From contig JABILA010000075.1 of assembly GCA_018654745.1 (NCBI GenBank), positions 1 to 47,966 of the forward strand: a DNA stretch of 47,966 bases, in the 5' to 3' direction. This document shows positions 24,673 to 33,860 of this stretch, in pieces (positions within the stretch are counted from its first letter, which is position 1; every line of letters starts with the position of its first letter). The translations under genes were made by a program, and so were the position numbers. This DNA comes from Alphaproteobacteria bacterium (lineage in GTDB: Bacteria > Pseudomonadota > Alphaproteobacteria > UBA2966). The notes beneath the pieces were generated by a model that saw only the letters and a list, made by a program, of their open reading frames with translations, searched no databases and had not been told where the DNA came from.

Positions 24673-24722
24673 TTTCCGGTTTGCTGACGAGATCGTCAGA
24701 CATCAGGTCAGATATTGATCAT

Positions 24723-24759
24723 GTCAGGATATGCGGTACATTTGACCGGATATCCTGAC
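24723..24759 (+). promoter_or_regulatory. Long hairpin between the helicase and FAH-family genes
   Basis: GTCAGGATAT (24723-24732) pairs with ATATCCTGAC (24750-24759), and an inner CGGT/ACCG extends the stem with one mismatch. A degenerate copy, GTCAGATAT, occurs just upstream at about 24706-24714. There is no T-tract, so it is either a weak terminator for the helicase or an operator for the next gene. Confidence 0.4.
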
Positions 24760-24782
24760 CAAGATTGATACTGGTACTGATT

Positions 24783-25646
24783 ATGAAGTTCTGTCGATTT
24801 GACGATAATAAACTGGGCCTGGTGGATAAAAACCGGGTCCTTGATGTTACTGCAGCCGCCGACATTTTGCCGGATCTGCGCTGGCCCCTGCCGCGGGGTG
24901 ATGCCTTCATTGCCAATCTGGAGCTGGTGACAGCTGAGATGATGCGCCTGCGTGATGGGGCAAAAGAATATGCCTTGTCTGACATCTGTTTGCTTTCCCC
25001 TATTGCCAACCCCGGCAAGATCATCGGCGCACCGGTAAATTATCTGCTGCATCAGGCCGAAGCTAACAACGACGATGAAATCACCTTCGGCATGCCGGTC
25101 AAAACGGTTGACGATCTGGGATTGTTCCTGAAAGCAGGCAGTGCCCTGGTGGGACCTGGTCAAGGCGTCGTCGCGGAACGATCCGACAAACGCACAGATC
25201 ACGAAATCGAACTGGCGCTGGTAATCGGTATGGGCGGTCGCAATATTTCAGAAGATCAGGCCCATAGTCATATCGCCGGATATTGTATCGGTCTTGATAT
25301 GACGATCCGGGGCACCGAAGATCGTAGCTTGCGAAAATCCCTCGACAGTTTTGCTGTTCTGGGACCCTGGTTCGCCAGTGCTGACGAAATTCCTGACCCC
25401 GACAATCTGGCGCTTGAGCTGAAGGTCAACGGTGAGGTCCGGCAGAAATCCGCCACCAGCGCCCTGATCTATGATGTGGCCCGGCTGATATCCTATGCCT
25501 CAAGTCATTACACCCTTGATCCGGGCGATGTGATCCTGACCGGCACACCCGAAGGCGTAGGCCCCGTGGTGCCCGGTGACAAGCTGGATTGCCGGATCGA
25601 AGGGATCGGCGATATGACTGTGATGGTGCGGGGGTCAGACGCTTGA
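24783..25646 (+). CDS. Fumarylacetoacetate hydrolase (FAH)-family protein
   Basis: From ATG 24783 the protein has 287 residues, with an N-terminal domain of about 75 residues and a C-terminal FAH fold. Family segments are IIGAPVNYLLH near 81, the metal-binding DHEIELALVIG, GYCIGLDMTIRG, and the late LTGTPEGVGPV. FAH-family members cleave or hydrate acylpyruvates, 2-keto-3-deoxy sugar acids or aromatic ring-fission products. One acts on 2,4-diketo-3-deoxy-L-fuconate, so a link with the sugar-acid dehydratase at 41380 is conceivable though distant. The ribosome binding site is weak. The substrate is undetermined. Confidence 0.85.
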   Translation: MKFCRFDDNKLGLVDKNRVLDVTAAADILPDLRWPLPRGDAFIANLELVTAEMMRLRDGAKEYALSDICLLSPIANPGKIIGAPVNYLLHQAEANNDDEITFGMPVKTVDDLGLFLKAGSALVGPGQGVVAERSDKRTDHEIELALVIGMGGRNISEDQAHSHIAGYCIGLDMTIRGTEDRSLRKSLDSFAVLGPWFASADEIPDPDNLALELKVNGEVRQKSATSALIYDVARLISYASSHYTLDPGDVILTGTPEGVGPVVPGDKLDCRIEGIGDMTVMVRGSDA

Positions 25647-25659
25647 TCTGACTTAAGGT

Positions 25660-27486
25660 TCAAGCCGTCTCAAGCCAGCTGGAGATTTCATCAATAAAGG
25701 CCGACGAGAACTTTTTCAGCTTGGCATCACCAACCCCATGAACGCCGGCAAAGTCAGAAACAGATATCGGCTTTTTGGTTGCCATATCGATCAGGGACTT
25801 GTCGGGAAAAATGACATAAGCCGGTACTTTTTGCTCGGCAGCCAGGCGGCGGCGACAACGCTTTAAAGCGTCGTAAAGGCCAATATCCTCGTCCGGCAAT
25901 TCGATATCTGCGCGCGCAGTTTTGGCTTTGGCCTTGCGGCCCCTGGCCCCTTCGCCAACAGAATCTTTCCGATAATAAAAGTCCTCGGACCCCTGCAGCA
26001 GGTTCCAGCCCTTTGCTGTCAGGCTCAGGCCGCCGTGACCTGCAACATCCAGGACCAGGAAACCGGCGGCCACCAGTTGCCGGATCAGACTGCGCCAGTC
26101 ATCCAGTGACCAGACCTTGCCTTGCCCGTAACTGCCAACATCCTGATGATTGAACTTGCGGACTTTTTCGGTGTCCGCCCCGCGCAGGACGTCAATGATA
26201 TGGGCGGCACCAAAGACCTGGCCGGTGGCATTGACGGTATCGCAGGCCTGACGGGCAAGCTCGCTGCCCTCCACAAGTTCCGGCGGGTTGATGCAAACAT
26301 CACAATTGCCGCACGGTTCGGGGTTTTCCCCAAAATAGGCCAGCAATGACTGACGCCTGCATTCCGGCGTTTCGCAATAGGCGATCAGGGTATCCAGGCG
26401 TTTGTGTTCCCGGCGCTTGTGATCGGCGCTGCCATTTTCCTGATCGATAAACATGCGCCGCAAACGCAAATCATCGAGCCCATAGAGCATTGAGGCTTCA
26501 GCAGGCTGACCATCACGACCAGCGCGCCCGATTTCCTGATAATAGGCTTCCATGGAGGCCGGCAGATTGGTGTGGAAAACATAGCGCACATCCGGCTTGT
26601 CGATGCCCATGCCAAAGGCAATGGTCGCCACCATGATCACGTTGTTGTCCATCATGAACGTGTCCTGATTGGACCGACGGGTGCCGGCATCCATACCTGC
26701 ATGATAGGGCAGGGCGTTAAAGCCGTTTTCACACAACAGCTTTGCTGTTTCCTCGGTCTTCTTGCGCGACAGGCAATAGACGATACCGCTCTGGTCGCTG
26801 CGGGCTTCGACAAAGGACAGCAGTTGTTTTTTCCAGGTGGCCCGCGGTGTTACGGCGAGGCGGATATTGGGGCGGTCAAAGCCGGTGACATAGACATTAC
26901 CGTCACCGCCAAACAGCTTGTCATGAATATCGTTGCGGGTGGCCTCGTCTGCAGTTGCGGTCAGGGCCGCCATCGGCACTTCGGGAAAATGACTGCGCAG
27001 GCTGCCAAGATTTTCATAGTCCGGCCGGAACGATGGTCCCCAGCGCGAGATGCAATGGGCCTCGTCAACGGCGATCATGGTCACCGGCAGTTTGCGCAAG
27101 GCACTGATCATGCGATCGGTCATCAGGCGTTCGGGTGCAATATACAAAAGCCTGACCACGCCAGCGGCGACATCGCGCCAGGTATTTACATTGTCTTCCC
27201 GGTGTCGCGAGGAATTAATGGTGCCTGCTTCGATCCCGGCCAGACGCAGGGCAGCCACCTGGTCTTCCATCAGCGCGACCAGTGGCGAGACGACAACCGT
27301 CAGGCCGTCGCGGATCAGGGCGGGGATTTGAAAACACATGGATTTTCCCGACCCCGTCGGCATCACGGCGAGCACATTCCGGCCCCCCAGCAACGACGAA
27401 ATCACGTCTTCCTGACCAGGGCGAAAGCTGTCATAGCCAAATTTTGACTTCAGCAAATGCAGGACTTCGGGGCCGGTCGAGGTCAA
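25660..27486 (-). CDS. recQ: ATP-dependent DNA helicase RecQ
   Basis: The 608-residue protein matches E. coli RecQ (609) in length and order. Motif 0 is GYDSFRPGQEDVI, motif I PTGSGKSMCFQIP, motif II DEAHCISRWGPSFRPDY, and domain 2 has VATIAFGMGIDKPDVR and IGRAGRDG. The zinc-binding region follows (CRRQSLLAYFGE with CGNCDVC), then the RQC winged helix and a C-terminal HRDC domain over the last ~80 residues. It unwinds recombination and fork intermediates. Motif II has Arg-Trp-Gly-Pro where the usual is Gln-Trp-Gly-His/Tyr, a small departure. It converges with the FAH-family gene with only 13 bp between stops. Confidence 0.96.
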   Translation of the reverse strand: MTSTGPEVLHLLKSKFGYDSFRPGQEDVISSLLGGRNVLAVMPTGSGKSMCFQIPALIRDGLTVVVSPLVALMEDQVAALRLAGIEAGTINSSRHREDNVNTWRDVAAGVVRLLYIAPERLMTDRMISALRKLPVTMIAVDEAHCISRWGPSFRPDYENLGSLRSHFPEVPMAALTATADEATRNDIHDKLFGGDGNVYVTGFDRPNIRLAVTPRATWKKQLLSFVEARSDQSGIVYCLSRKKTEETAKLLCENGFNALPYHAGMDAGTRRSNQDTFMMDNNVIMVATIAFGMGIDKPDVRYVFHTNLPASMEAYYQEIGRAGRDGQPAEASMLYGLDDLRLRRMFIDQENGSADHKRREHKRLDTLIAYCETPECRRQSLLAYFGENPEPCGNCDVCINPPELVEGSELARQACDTVNATGQVFGAAHIIDVLRGADTEKVRKFNHQDVGSYGQGKVWSLDDWRSLIRQLVAAGFLVLDVAGHGGLSLTAKGWNLLQGSEDFYYRKDSVGEGARGRKAKAKTARADIELPDEDIGLYDALKRCRRRLAAEQKVPAYVIFPDKSLIDMATKKPISVSDFAGVHGVGDAKLKKFSSAFIDEISSWLETA

Positions 27487-27627
27487 ATTTCAGGTCCACG
27501 GGGGAGGGAAATGTCAGGCCTCAATATCTAGCGGTTTTGGGGGGCAGGCACAAGATATTGTCCTGATTCAGCGCTAAATCGGCATATTTATGGGCAAGTT
27601 ATTGATCTCCCTAACCACAAACACTCC

Positions 27628-27725
27628 GTCACCCCGGACTTGATCCGGGGTCTACGCGGTCATTTATTCAGGGTGTAATGAACATTATGAAAGAAGCATG
27701 GATGCCGCATCAAGTGCGGCATGAC
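27628..27725. repeat. REPIN-like paired palindrome (locus a)
   Basis: Two 25-bp palindromic units in inverted orientation lie at 27628-27652 (arms CCCCGGA/TCCGGGG) and 27701-27725 (arms ATGCCGCA/TGCGGCAT). Both have a CTTGA/TCAAG loop and an outer GTCA. They are separated by 48 bp. It sits between the recQ start and the otnC stop. Confidence 0.85.
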
Positions 27726-27739
27726 GGCGTGGAAATTGG

Positions 27740-28369
27740 TTAATATCTGTCCTGCAGGGCCTTTACCTGTTCATCCGTCAGGAAGCGGGTCTTGTGGTCT
27801 TTCAGCATCAGGAACAGTCGCGCGGTTTCTTCCAGTTCTTCGGTGGCATAGACAGCATCTTCCAGAGATTTTCCGGCAACAACCGGGCCGTGGTTGGCCA
27901 GCAACACGGCGTGGTGATCCGAGGCCATTTCCCGCACGGCCTTTGCCAGGTCCAGATCACCCGGCGGGAAATAGGGCACCAGAGGCAACTTGCCGATTTT
28001 CATAACGTAATAGGCCGTGATCGGCGGCAACACATTGGTCGGGTCAATATCCGCCAGGCAACTGACTGCGACGGAATGGGTGGAATGTAAATGGACAACG
28101 GCACCGGTTGCCGGGCGTTCCTCGTACATGGCGACATGCAGGAAGGTTTCCTTGGTTGGCTTGTCCCCGGAGATATGCTGGCCGTCCTTGTCCAGTTTCG
28201 AGATGCGCGCCGGATCAATGTTACCCATGGTGGACCCGGTCGGCGTCATCAACCAGCCGTCTTCCATACGCACACTGATATTGCCGGAAGACCCAAAGGT
28301 CAGGCCGCGATCAAAGATTGATTTGGCCAGGCGGGCGATATTGTCGCGGGTTTTTGTCTCTTCACTCAT
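27740..28369 (-). CDS. otnC: Class II aldolase-family protein, probably 3-oxo-tetronate 4-phosphate decarboxylase
   Basis: The 209-residue protein has the class II aldolase/adducin fold. The zinc-binding HLHSTHSVAVSC lies near residues 93-104, a third His is in NHGPVVAGK near 155, and GSSGNISVRM near 42-51 is the phosphate-binding loop. It is adjacent to an OtnK-type kinase and overlaps its end by four bases (28366-28369). In the published threonate/erythronate pathways this pair converts 3-oxo-tetronate through the 4-phosphate to dihydroxyacetone phosphate and CO2. Other family members (fuculose-phosphate aldolase, ribulose-phosphate epimerase) are less likely given the neighbour. Confidence 0.85.
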   Translation of the reverse strand: MSEETKTRDNIARLAKSIFDRGLTFGSSGNISVRMEDGWLMTPTGSTMGNIDPARISKLDKDGQHISGDKPTKETFLHVAMYEERPATGAVVHLHSTHSVAVSCLADIDPTNVLPPITAYYVMKIGKLPLVPYFPPGDLDLAKAVREMASDHHAVLLANHGPVVAGKSLEDAVYATEELEETARLFLMLKDHKTRFLTDEQVKALQDRY

Positions 28370-29631
28370 GGCAACAGATCCAAAGCGCGTTTGAAGAAAT
28401 CAACGTCACCAAAATTACCGGACTTCAGGGCAAGTGCCAATTCCTTGTCACCGACCGCCGTCGTCCACGGCACGCCGGGATCAATTTCAGGACCAATACG
28501 CAAGGCTTTAACTTCAAGGGCACTGACAACAGCACCTGAGGTTTCACCCCCCGCAACGACCATTTTGCGCACACCTTGTTCGACCAGGCCTTGCGCAATG
28601 CGACCAAGCGTATCTTCAACCATGGACCCGGCGTCTTCCCGGCCCAGTTCTTCCTGCACGCGGGTGACGTCCGCCGGGTCAGCTGAGGAATAGATCAAGA
28701 CCGGTCCATCTGTGATCCTGTCAGCGGCCCAGCTCAGGGCGTTGCCAACCACGTCATCGCCTTTTGAAATGGCAAAGGGATCAATCTCCAGGGCGGGGCT
28801 ATGCGTTTTCCAGGCGGCAACCTGCTCGCGTGTGCGGATTGAACAACTGCCTGCGAGGACCGCTGCACTGCCTTTAACGTTGGGCCATTGCGGAGCAGTA
28901 CCCTCCTGCAAGGTTCCCTGTTTGCGAAAGTTTTCCGGCAGACCAATAGCGATGCCTGATCCGCCGGTTATCAGTTTCACGTCTGCCAGAGCTACGCCTA
29001 TTTGCATCAGGTCGTCATCATTGATGGCGTCGACAATGGCATGTCGGTGTCCAGATTGTGCCAGATCATCAAAGGCCTGACGGATTGCCGCCGGGCCCTG
29101 GATCACTGTTTCTTCTGCCACCAGGCCAACCTTGTGCGGCGTCTGGCTGGACAACACCGAAACCAGATTGGCATCCGTCATCGGTGTCAGCGGATGGTTT
29201 TGCAAACCGGACTGGTTCAACAAAACATCTCCAACAAACAGGTGACCCTTGAACACGGTACGGGCATTTGTCGGGAAAGCCGGGCAGGCGACGGTAAAAT
29301 CACTGCCCAATGCATCCAGCAAGGCATCTGCCACCGGACCGATATTGCCTTTTGCCGTCGAATCAAATGTTGAACAGTATTTGAAGAAGAACTGTTGTGT
29401 GCCGTGCGATTGCAGCCATGCCAGCGCCGCCAGGGATTGCGTCACAGCCTCAGCCGCCGGAATGGTGCGCGATTTCAGGGCAATAATAACGGCGTCTGCA
29501 TCGGGTACCGGCGTATCCGCATCGGGGACACCGATTAACTGGGTTGTCTGCATGCCCTGTTTGACCAGATTGTTGGCAAGGTCTGTGGCGCCGGTGAAAT
29601 CATCGGCAATGGCACCCAGCAAAATTGACAT
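28366..29631 (-). CDS. otnK: Four-carbon acid sugar kinase (DUF1537), probably 3-oxo-tetronate kinase
   Basis: The 421-residue protein belongs to the DUF1537 kinase family. The N-terminal substrate domain starts GAIADDFTGATDLANNL (residues 6-22), and the C-terminal nucleotide-binding domain ends with VAGGETSGAVVSAL and the GVPWTTAVGDKELALALKSG segment. OtnK phosphorylates 3-oxo-tetronate at O4 using ATP. It is the upstream gene of the otnK-otnC pair and overlaps otnC by four bases. A threonate-dehydrogenase-like gene lies at 18920. D-threonate/erythronate kinases (DtnK, PdxA2-associated) are in the same family; the partner OtnC argues for OtnK here. Confidence 0.88.
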   Translation of the reverse strand: MSILLGAIADDFTGATDLANNLVKQGMQTTQLIGVPDADTPVPDADAVIIALKSRTIPAAEAVTQSLAALAWLQSHGTQQFFFKYCSTFDSTAKGNIGPVADALLDALGSDFTVACPAFPTNARTVFKGHLFVGDVLLNQSGLQNHPLTPMTDANLVSVLSSQTPHKVGLVAEETVIQGPAAIRQAFDDLAQSGHRHAIVDAINDDDLMQIGVALADVKLITGGSGIAIGLPENFRKQGTLQEGTAPQWPNVKGSAAVLAGSCSIRTREQVAAWKTHSPALEIDPFAISKGDDVVGNALSWAADRITDGPVLIYSSADPADVTRVQEELGREDAGSMVEDTLGRIAQGLVEQGVRKMVVAGGETSGAVVSALEVKALRIGPEIDPGVPWTTAVGDKELALALKSGNFGDVDFFKRALDLLP

Positions 29632-29686
29632 AGACTAAATTCCCCCCACAAGTTCCGTGTCCGACAGAACCGGCATCATAGAAAGC

Positions 29687-30427
29687 TCAGTCGTCCTTGA
29701 ACAGGGCGCTGGCTTTGCCGCCCAGATTTGGCCGCAAGCTTTGGGCGGCATCAACCAGGTCGAGGCTGCCACGCTGGCCAAAGGACATCTCCAACCGACC
29801 GGCCTTCAGATCGAACGTCAGGCGGGAACGGTTGGGGGCGACCCAGCTGACGCGCAGATTGCCGGGTTCTTCATCCACATGACCACCGTGCTTTTCCTCG
29901 ATGTCTTCCAGCCGATCCACCAGATCATCATAATCCAGATCTGTGGCATCGGTCTCAAACACCAGGCGTTCATAATCTTCTGCAAATATCAGATCGATGG
30001 CTTCGCGCTGTTTGCGCCAACCCTTTTTCAGCTCAAGCCTGCGAACGATTTCATAGCGGGCCGGGTTTTCCGGGCTTTGACGGGTATGCACGGAATAGCG
30101 AAACTTTGGCGCATCCAGATCACCATCACCGAATTCCGTGCCGACCTGCATGTCCCGGCGACGCAGACGCGTGGCCTTTTTACTGCGCTTGTAAAAATCT
30201 TCCAGCTCGGATTGCACATCGTCAGTCATCAGGCGATTAACAAAGGCGCTGTTCTTGTCGCTGAAAACATCCGGCACCTTGTGCACGCCGCGTTGAAAGG
30301 CCGTCAGACTGCGGATTGTGCCGGTCTCGATACCTTCCAGATATTCCTGTCGCAGGGAAAAAAAGACATCAGCCAGGGGCGACAACTTTTCGTCGTCTGC
30401 ATCTGCCTCACTTGTTTTGCCCGTCAT
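29687..30427 (-). CDS. Hypothetical protein, 246 residues, charged and soluble
   Basis: I do not recognise a family. The protein is highly charged, lacks cysteines, signal peptide and membrane helices, and is expected to be cytoplasmic. It starts with an acidic stretch, has a basic patch KRSKKATRLRRRDMQVG near 82-98, and a negatively charged region DATDLDYDDLVDRLEDIEE near 163-181, followed by a possible beta-rich C-terminus (LRVSWVAPNRSRLTFDLKAG). It is on the same strand as otnK, 55 bp upstream, and may be the first gene of that operon. Divergence from the AbrB-like gene starts at 30427/30535. Confidence 0.6.
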   Translation of the reverse strand: MTGKTSEADADDEKLSPLADVFFSLRQEYLEGIETGTIRSLTAFQRGVHKVPDVFSDKNSAFVNRLMTDDVQSELEDFYKRSKKATRLRRRDMQVGTEFGDGDLDAPKFRYSVHTRQSPENPARYEIVRRLELKKGWRKQREAIDLIFAEDYERLVFETDATDLDYDDLVDRLEDIEEKHGGHVDEEPGNLRVSWVAPNRSRLTFDLKAGRLEMSFGQRGSLDLVDAAQSLRPNLGGKASALFKDD

Positions 30428-30534
30428 GATTTAGTCGTCATGCCTTGTCTGTCACGCCTTTTTCCCTGATTCTGGTCTGCCTGGGCGATTATAACAACGC
30501 CCACGTTCGGGGTCATGCAAATACAAGGAAAAAC

Positions 30535-31581
30535 GTGTCCGATTTCAAGACGTTGTTGCCACAAATAGCCAGGTCACTGGTCATCGGCCTGGTCGGGGGT
30601 ATTGTCGCCAACGCCATCGATTTCCCCCTGGCCTGGATGCTGGGGCCAATGGTGGCCAATCTGGTGGCGGCCCTTGCGCGGGTCAAGGTGGCCGTGCCGA
30701 TGAACATCCGCACCGTGATGTTGTCGGTGATCGGTATCTATCTGGGCACAGCCTTTCAGCCAGACTTGCTGGATAACGCTGGTTTGTGGCCGATCAGTCT
30801 GGTGGCCGTATTGTTGTATGTACCGGTCGTGACCTTGCTGGTGATGGTCTATTACCGCCGGGTGGCAGGGTTTGATCGGGTTACCTCGGTCTTTTCTTCG
30901 GCGCCGGGTGGGCTGACGACGCTGACGATCCTTGGTACCGCAGCCGGTGGTGACGAACAAAAGATCGCCCTTGTACACAGTCTGCGTATCATGTTGCTGG
31001 TTTTCACAATTCCCCTGATCATCGCTGCTGTGACAGGAATTGTGCCCACGCGCACAGCGCCCGAAGGGGTTGCGGCCAATGACCTTCGCGAAGCTCTGAT
31101 GTTGGTGGGTTGTGCGGTTGTGGGGCCGCTGGTTGCCAGACGACTGAACATGCCATCGCCTTATATGACGGGGGCGATGTTTGCGGCAGCAGCGCTTTAT
31201 ATGACGGGTGTTGTTCAGGGCCTGCCGCCGCCGTGGTTGTTGAATGTGGCACTGGTGGTTCTGGGCTCGTCCATCGGCAGCCGTTTTTCCCGCGTCTCAC
31301 CACGTGAAATTGGCCGGATTGCGATCTATGCCCTGGGTGCAGTTGCCATCATTATTGCTTTTTCCGCCGTGTCAGCTTTCGCCGTGGCAAACGTCACAGG
31401 CCTTGATTTTCTTTCCGTGATGTTGGCCTTTGCCCCTGGCGGTGTCGCGGAAATGAGTTTGATTGCCATCGCTATGGATGTGGATCCAGGTTTTGTCGCC
31501 CTGCATCACATCGCCCGGATTTTCGAAATAATAATTCTGGCACCCTTTGTCGCCAGGTGGCTAACTGCCAAATCAGGTTAA
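30535..31581 (+). CDS. AbrB-family membrane protein (putative ammonia monooxygenase-like permease)
   Basis: The start is GTG 30535, because AAGGA lies 8 bp upstream and the upstream reading to 30445 has no homology. The protein is 348 residues with roughly ten membrane helices in two homologous halves: PLAWMLGPMVANLVAAL in the first and PSPYMTGAMFAAAALYMTG in the second. These are the signatures of the AbrB/TIGR03082 duplication family, once annotated as ammonia monooxygenase. Function is not established; transport or regulation of an inner membrane process is proposed. The 3' end overlaps the converging ribokinase gene by 9 bp. Confidence 0.82.
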   Translation: MSDFKTLLPQIARSLVIGLVGGIVANAIDFPLAWMLGPMVANLVAALARVKVAVPMNIRTVMLSVIGIYLGTAFQPDLLDNAGLWPISLVAVLLYVPVVTLLVMVYYRRVAGFDRVTSVFSSAPGGLTTLTILGTAAGGDEQKIALVHSLRIMLLVFTIPLIIAAVTGIVPTRTAPEGVAANDLREALMLVGCAVVGPLVARRLNMPSPYMTGAMFAAAALYMTGVVQGLPPPWLLNVALVVLGSSIGSRFSRVSPREIGRIAIYALGAVAIIIAFSAVSAFAVANVTGLDFLSVMLAFAPGGVAEMSLIAIAMDVDPGFVALHHIARIFEIIILAPFVARWLTAKSG

Positions 31582-32463
31582 GGCCAGAATCTCCTCAAGG
31601 CTGGCATAGCTGGGCATGGCACCGGGTTTGGTGCAGGCAAGGGCCGCACCGATACAGGCGCGTTTCATGGCGGCCTCAAGGGGTAATCCGTCGGCCATTG
31701 CCGCAACCAAAGTGCCGATAAAGGCATCTCCGGCACCTGTCGTATCGACGGCTGTAACCGGCAGGGCAGGGACCCGGATGATCTCGTCGCCCGAGGTCGC
31801 CAGGGCACCATCCGACCCGAGAGTCACGATGGTCGTCAGGTCATGGGCTTTGCTTAAAGCGCTGGCCATGTCTTCGATATTGTCTGCGGCGAGGGCCTGG
31901 GCCACTGTCCGGGCCTCAATTTCATTGACGACCAGATAATCCACCAGCGCCAGGGCGGTATCCGGAACCGGTGCCGCCGGGGCCACATTCAATATCGTCG
32001 TCACCCCCGCAGCTTTGGCAATCTCCAGCGCCTGCCAGTTGGCAGCGACATCGACTTCCATTTGCAGAATCAGATAATCGGCCGCGCCCATGCCCACATC
32101 TTTCAGGCCATCCGCAGATGCCTTCAGATTGGCACCACTGGCCACGGCGATTGTGTTCTCCCCGTGGGCATCAATCATGATCGAGGCATAGCCGGTTCCG
32201 GCATCCCTCGTCCTGTACACACCGGTCACATCGACGCCATAGTCGGCCAGGGCTGTCAGTGGTGTTGCCGCCCATTGGTCATCACCCACCGCGCCATACA
32301 TGGCAACCGCGCCACCTGACCGGGCCGCCGCTGCTGCCTGGTTCGCGCCCTTGCCACCGGGTGCGGTGAAATAGTCCCCGCCAATGACGGTCTCGCCAGG
32401 GGCCGGCAGTTTTTCGACCTGCATAAAGAAGTCGACATTGAGGGAGCCAAATACGTAAATCAT
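31573..32463 (-). CDS. rbsK: Ribokinase (PfkB family)
   Basis: The 296-residue kinase carries both PfkB signatures. The N-terminal one is PGGKGANQAAAAARSGG near 36-52, and the C-terminal DTTGAGDAFIGTLVAAM near 240-256 has the catalytic Asp in GAGD. The substrate-binding N-terminus FGSLNVDFFMQVEKLP matches ribokinases more than fructokinases, and VNEIEAR in the middle is the conserved NxxE motif. It phosphorylates ribose at O5 in the cytoplasm; 2-deoxyribose or another sugar is possible. No ribose transporter adjoins. Its stop is 9 bp inside the end of the AbrB-type gene. Confidence 0.88.
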   Translation of the reverse strand: MIYVFGSLNVDFFMQVEKLPAPGETVIGGDYFTAPGGKGANQAAAAARSGGAVAMYGAVGDDQWAATPLTALADYGVDVTGVYRTRDAGTGYASIMIDAHGENTIAVASGANLKASADGLKDVGMGAADYLILQMEVDVAANWQALEIAKAAGVTTILNVAPAAPVPDTALALVDYLVVNEIEARTVAQALAADNIEDMASALSKAHDLTTIVTLGSDGALATSGDEIIRVPALPVTAVDTTGAGDAFIGTLVAAMADGLPLEAAMKRACIGAALACTKPGAMPSYASLEEILALT

Positions 32464-32490
32464 TTCAAAATCTTATCAGACCACCAAAGC

Positions 32491-33663
32491 CTATTCCAAC
32501 CCACCAAACAAATCCGGGGGGTCGGCCTCTGTGGCCGGGCATAGATCAGCGACGCCGACGCCGATGAGACGGAAGGCGCGGCCGTTGGCTTCTTTTTCGA
32601 TGAGTTGCCGGGCGGATTGATAGAGGATGTCGGCCCGCTGGGTCGGGTTGGCCAGTTTGCGGTTGCGGGTCAGGGTCTGGAAATCGCCGGTTTTCATTTT
32701 GACGACAACGGTACCGCCCGCCAGTTTGCTTTTGTCGAGGCGTCTGGCGACGGTTTCGCACATGGGCTCGATCGCTTCACACAGAACCTGGAACGATGAG
32801 GTATCACGGCGGAAGGTATTTTCGGCGGAAATGCTTTTGCTGGCGCGAGAAGGCGTGATCCGGCGGCTGCCGTCTCCTCGGGCATATTGCACCAGGCGAT
32901 TGCCGAATTTGCCGTAACGCGTCACCAGCTGGGCTTCGGGCAGGGCCTGCAGGTCACCGATGGTGACGATCTTGTCGGCATCCATCTTTTTGGCTGTGGC
33001 TTCGCCAACACCATTGATCTTGCGCACGGGCAGGGGGGCCAGGAATTCCATGACGCCCTCGCGGGGGATCACAGAAAAACCGCGCGGCTTTTCCAGGTCT
33101 GAGGCCAGCTTGGCGAGAAACCGGTTATAGGACAAACCGATGGAAACGGAGATGCCAACATCTGTTTCAATGCGCCGGGAAATACGGGCCAGGTGCCAGG
33201 CCGGGGTCAAACCGTCACCGCGGGTTTCTGCCGACAAATCAAGATAGGCTTCGTCCATGGAGACGGGTTCGATCACCGGGGTGGCTTCGTGGAAAATGGC
33301 CCGAATTTGCTGGCTGACTTCCTTGTATTTGGCCATATTTGGTTTGACGACTACGGCGTCGGGGCACATCTCCATGGCCTTGAACATGGGCATGGCAGAA
33401 CGCGGCCCGAATTTGCGGGCAATATAGCAGGCCGTGGTGACAACACCGCGCCCGCCGGGATGGCCAACGATCAGGGGTTTGTCACGCAGGGACGGATCGT
33501 CGCGCTTTTCGACAGAGGCATAAAAAGCGTCACAATCCACATGCGCGATGTCCAGTTCGTCCAGTTCTGCATGGCGGACAAGACGTGCCGAGCCACAGGT
33601 GGCGCAGACTTCGGCGTCGGTGTTGATGTGGGTCAGGCAGTCCCGGCAGAGGGTTGGAAGCAT
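32491..33663 (-). CDS. dinB: DNA polymerase IV with an N-terminal zinc ribbon
   Basis: The 390-residue Y-family polymerase has the palm motif HVDCDAFYASVEKRDDP near 41-57 and the catalytic SMDEAYLDLS about 100 residues later, followed by thumb and little-finger regions (FSVIPREGVMEFLAPLPV, KINGVG). Ahead of the polymerase, residues 6-26 form CRDC...CATCG, a four-cysteine zinc ribbon. Such an extension is found in a number of alphaproteobacterial DinB proteins but not in E. coli. It performs error-prone translesion synthesis and may be SOS-regulated; I did not find a clear LexA box in the short upstream region. The REPIN-like element b lies upstream. Confidence 0.93.
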   Translation of the reverse strand: MLPTLCRDCLTHINTDAEVCATCGSARLVRHAELDELDIAHVDCDAFYASVEKRDDPSLRDKPLIVGHPGGRGVVTTACYIARKFGPRSAMPMFKAMEMCPDAVVVKPNMAKYKEVSQQIRAIFHEATPVIEPVSMDEAYLDLSAETRGDGLTPAWHLARISRRIETDVGISVSIGLSYNRFLAKLASDLEKPRGFSVIPREGVMEFLAPLPVRKINGVGEATAKKMDADKIVTIGDLQALPEAQLVTRYGKFGNRLVQYARGDGSRRITPSRASKSISAENTFRRDTSSFQVLCEAIEPMCETVARRLDKSKLAGGTVVVKMKTGDFQTLTRNRKLANPTQRADILYQSARQLIEKEANGRAFRLIGVGVADLCPATEADPPDLFGGLE

Positions 33664-33737
33664 GGAATTATCATAGAGGGTTCCGGTTGCGATAGCAAGA
33701 TAATTTGGAACAAAACATGAACCATAATTTTTGAATT

Positions 33738-33828
33738 GTCATGCCGGACTTGATCCGGCATCCATGCTTATGCCTCGTGGGGAACTTCTAATTCACAAGC
33801 GTGGACCCCGTATCAAGTACGGGGTGAC
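33738..33828. repeat. REPIN-like paired palindrome (locus b)
   Basis: Unit one (33738-33762) has arms TGCCGGA/TCCGGCA and unit two (33804-33828, inverted) has arms CCCCGTA/TACGGGG, both around CTTGA/TCAAG. The gap is 41 bp. It lies between the acyl-CoA dehydrogenase stop and the dinB start. Confidence 0.85.
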
Positions 33829-33860
33829 GGTGGGCGTAATTGATTTTTTCTGTCCTCCCC

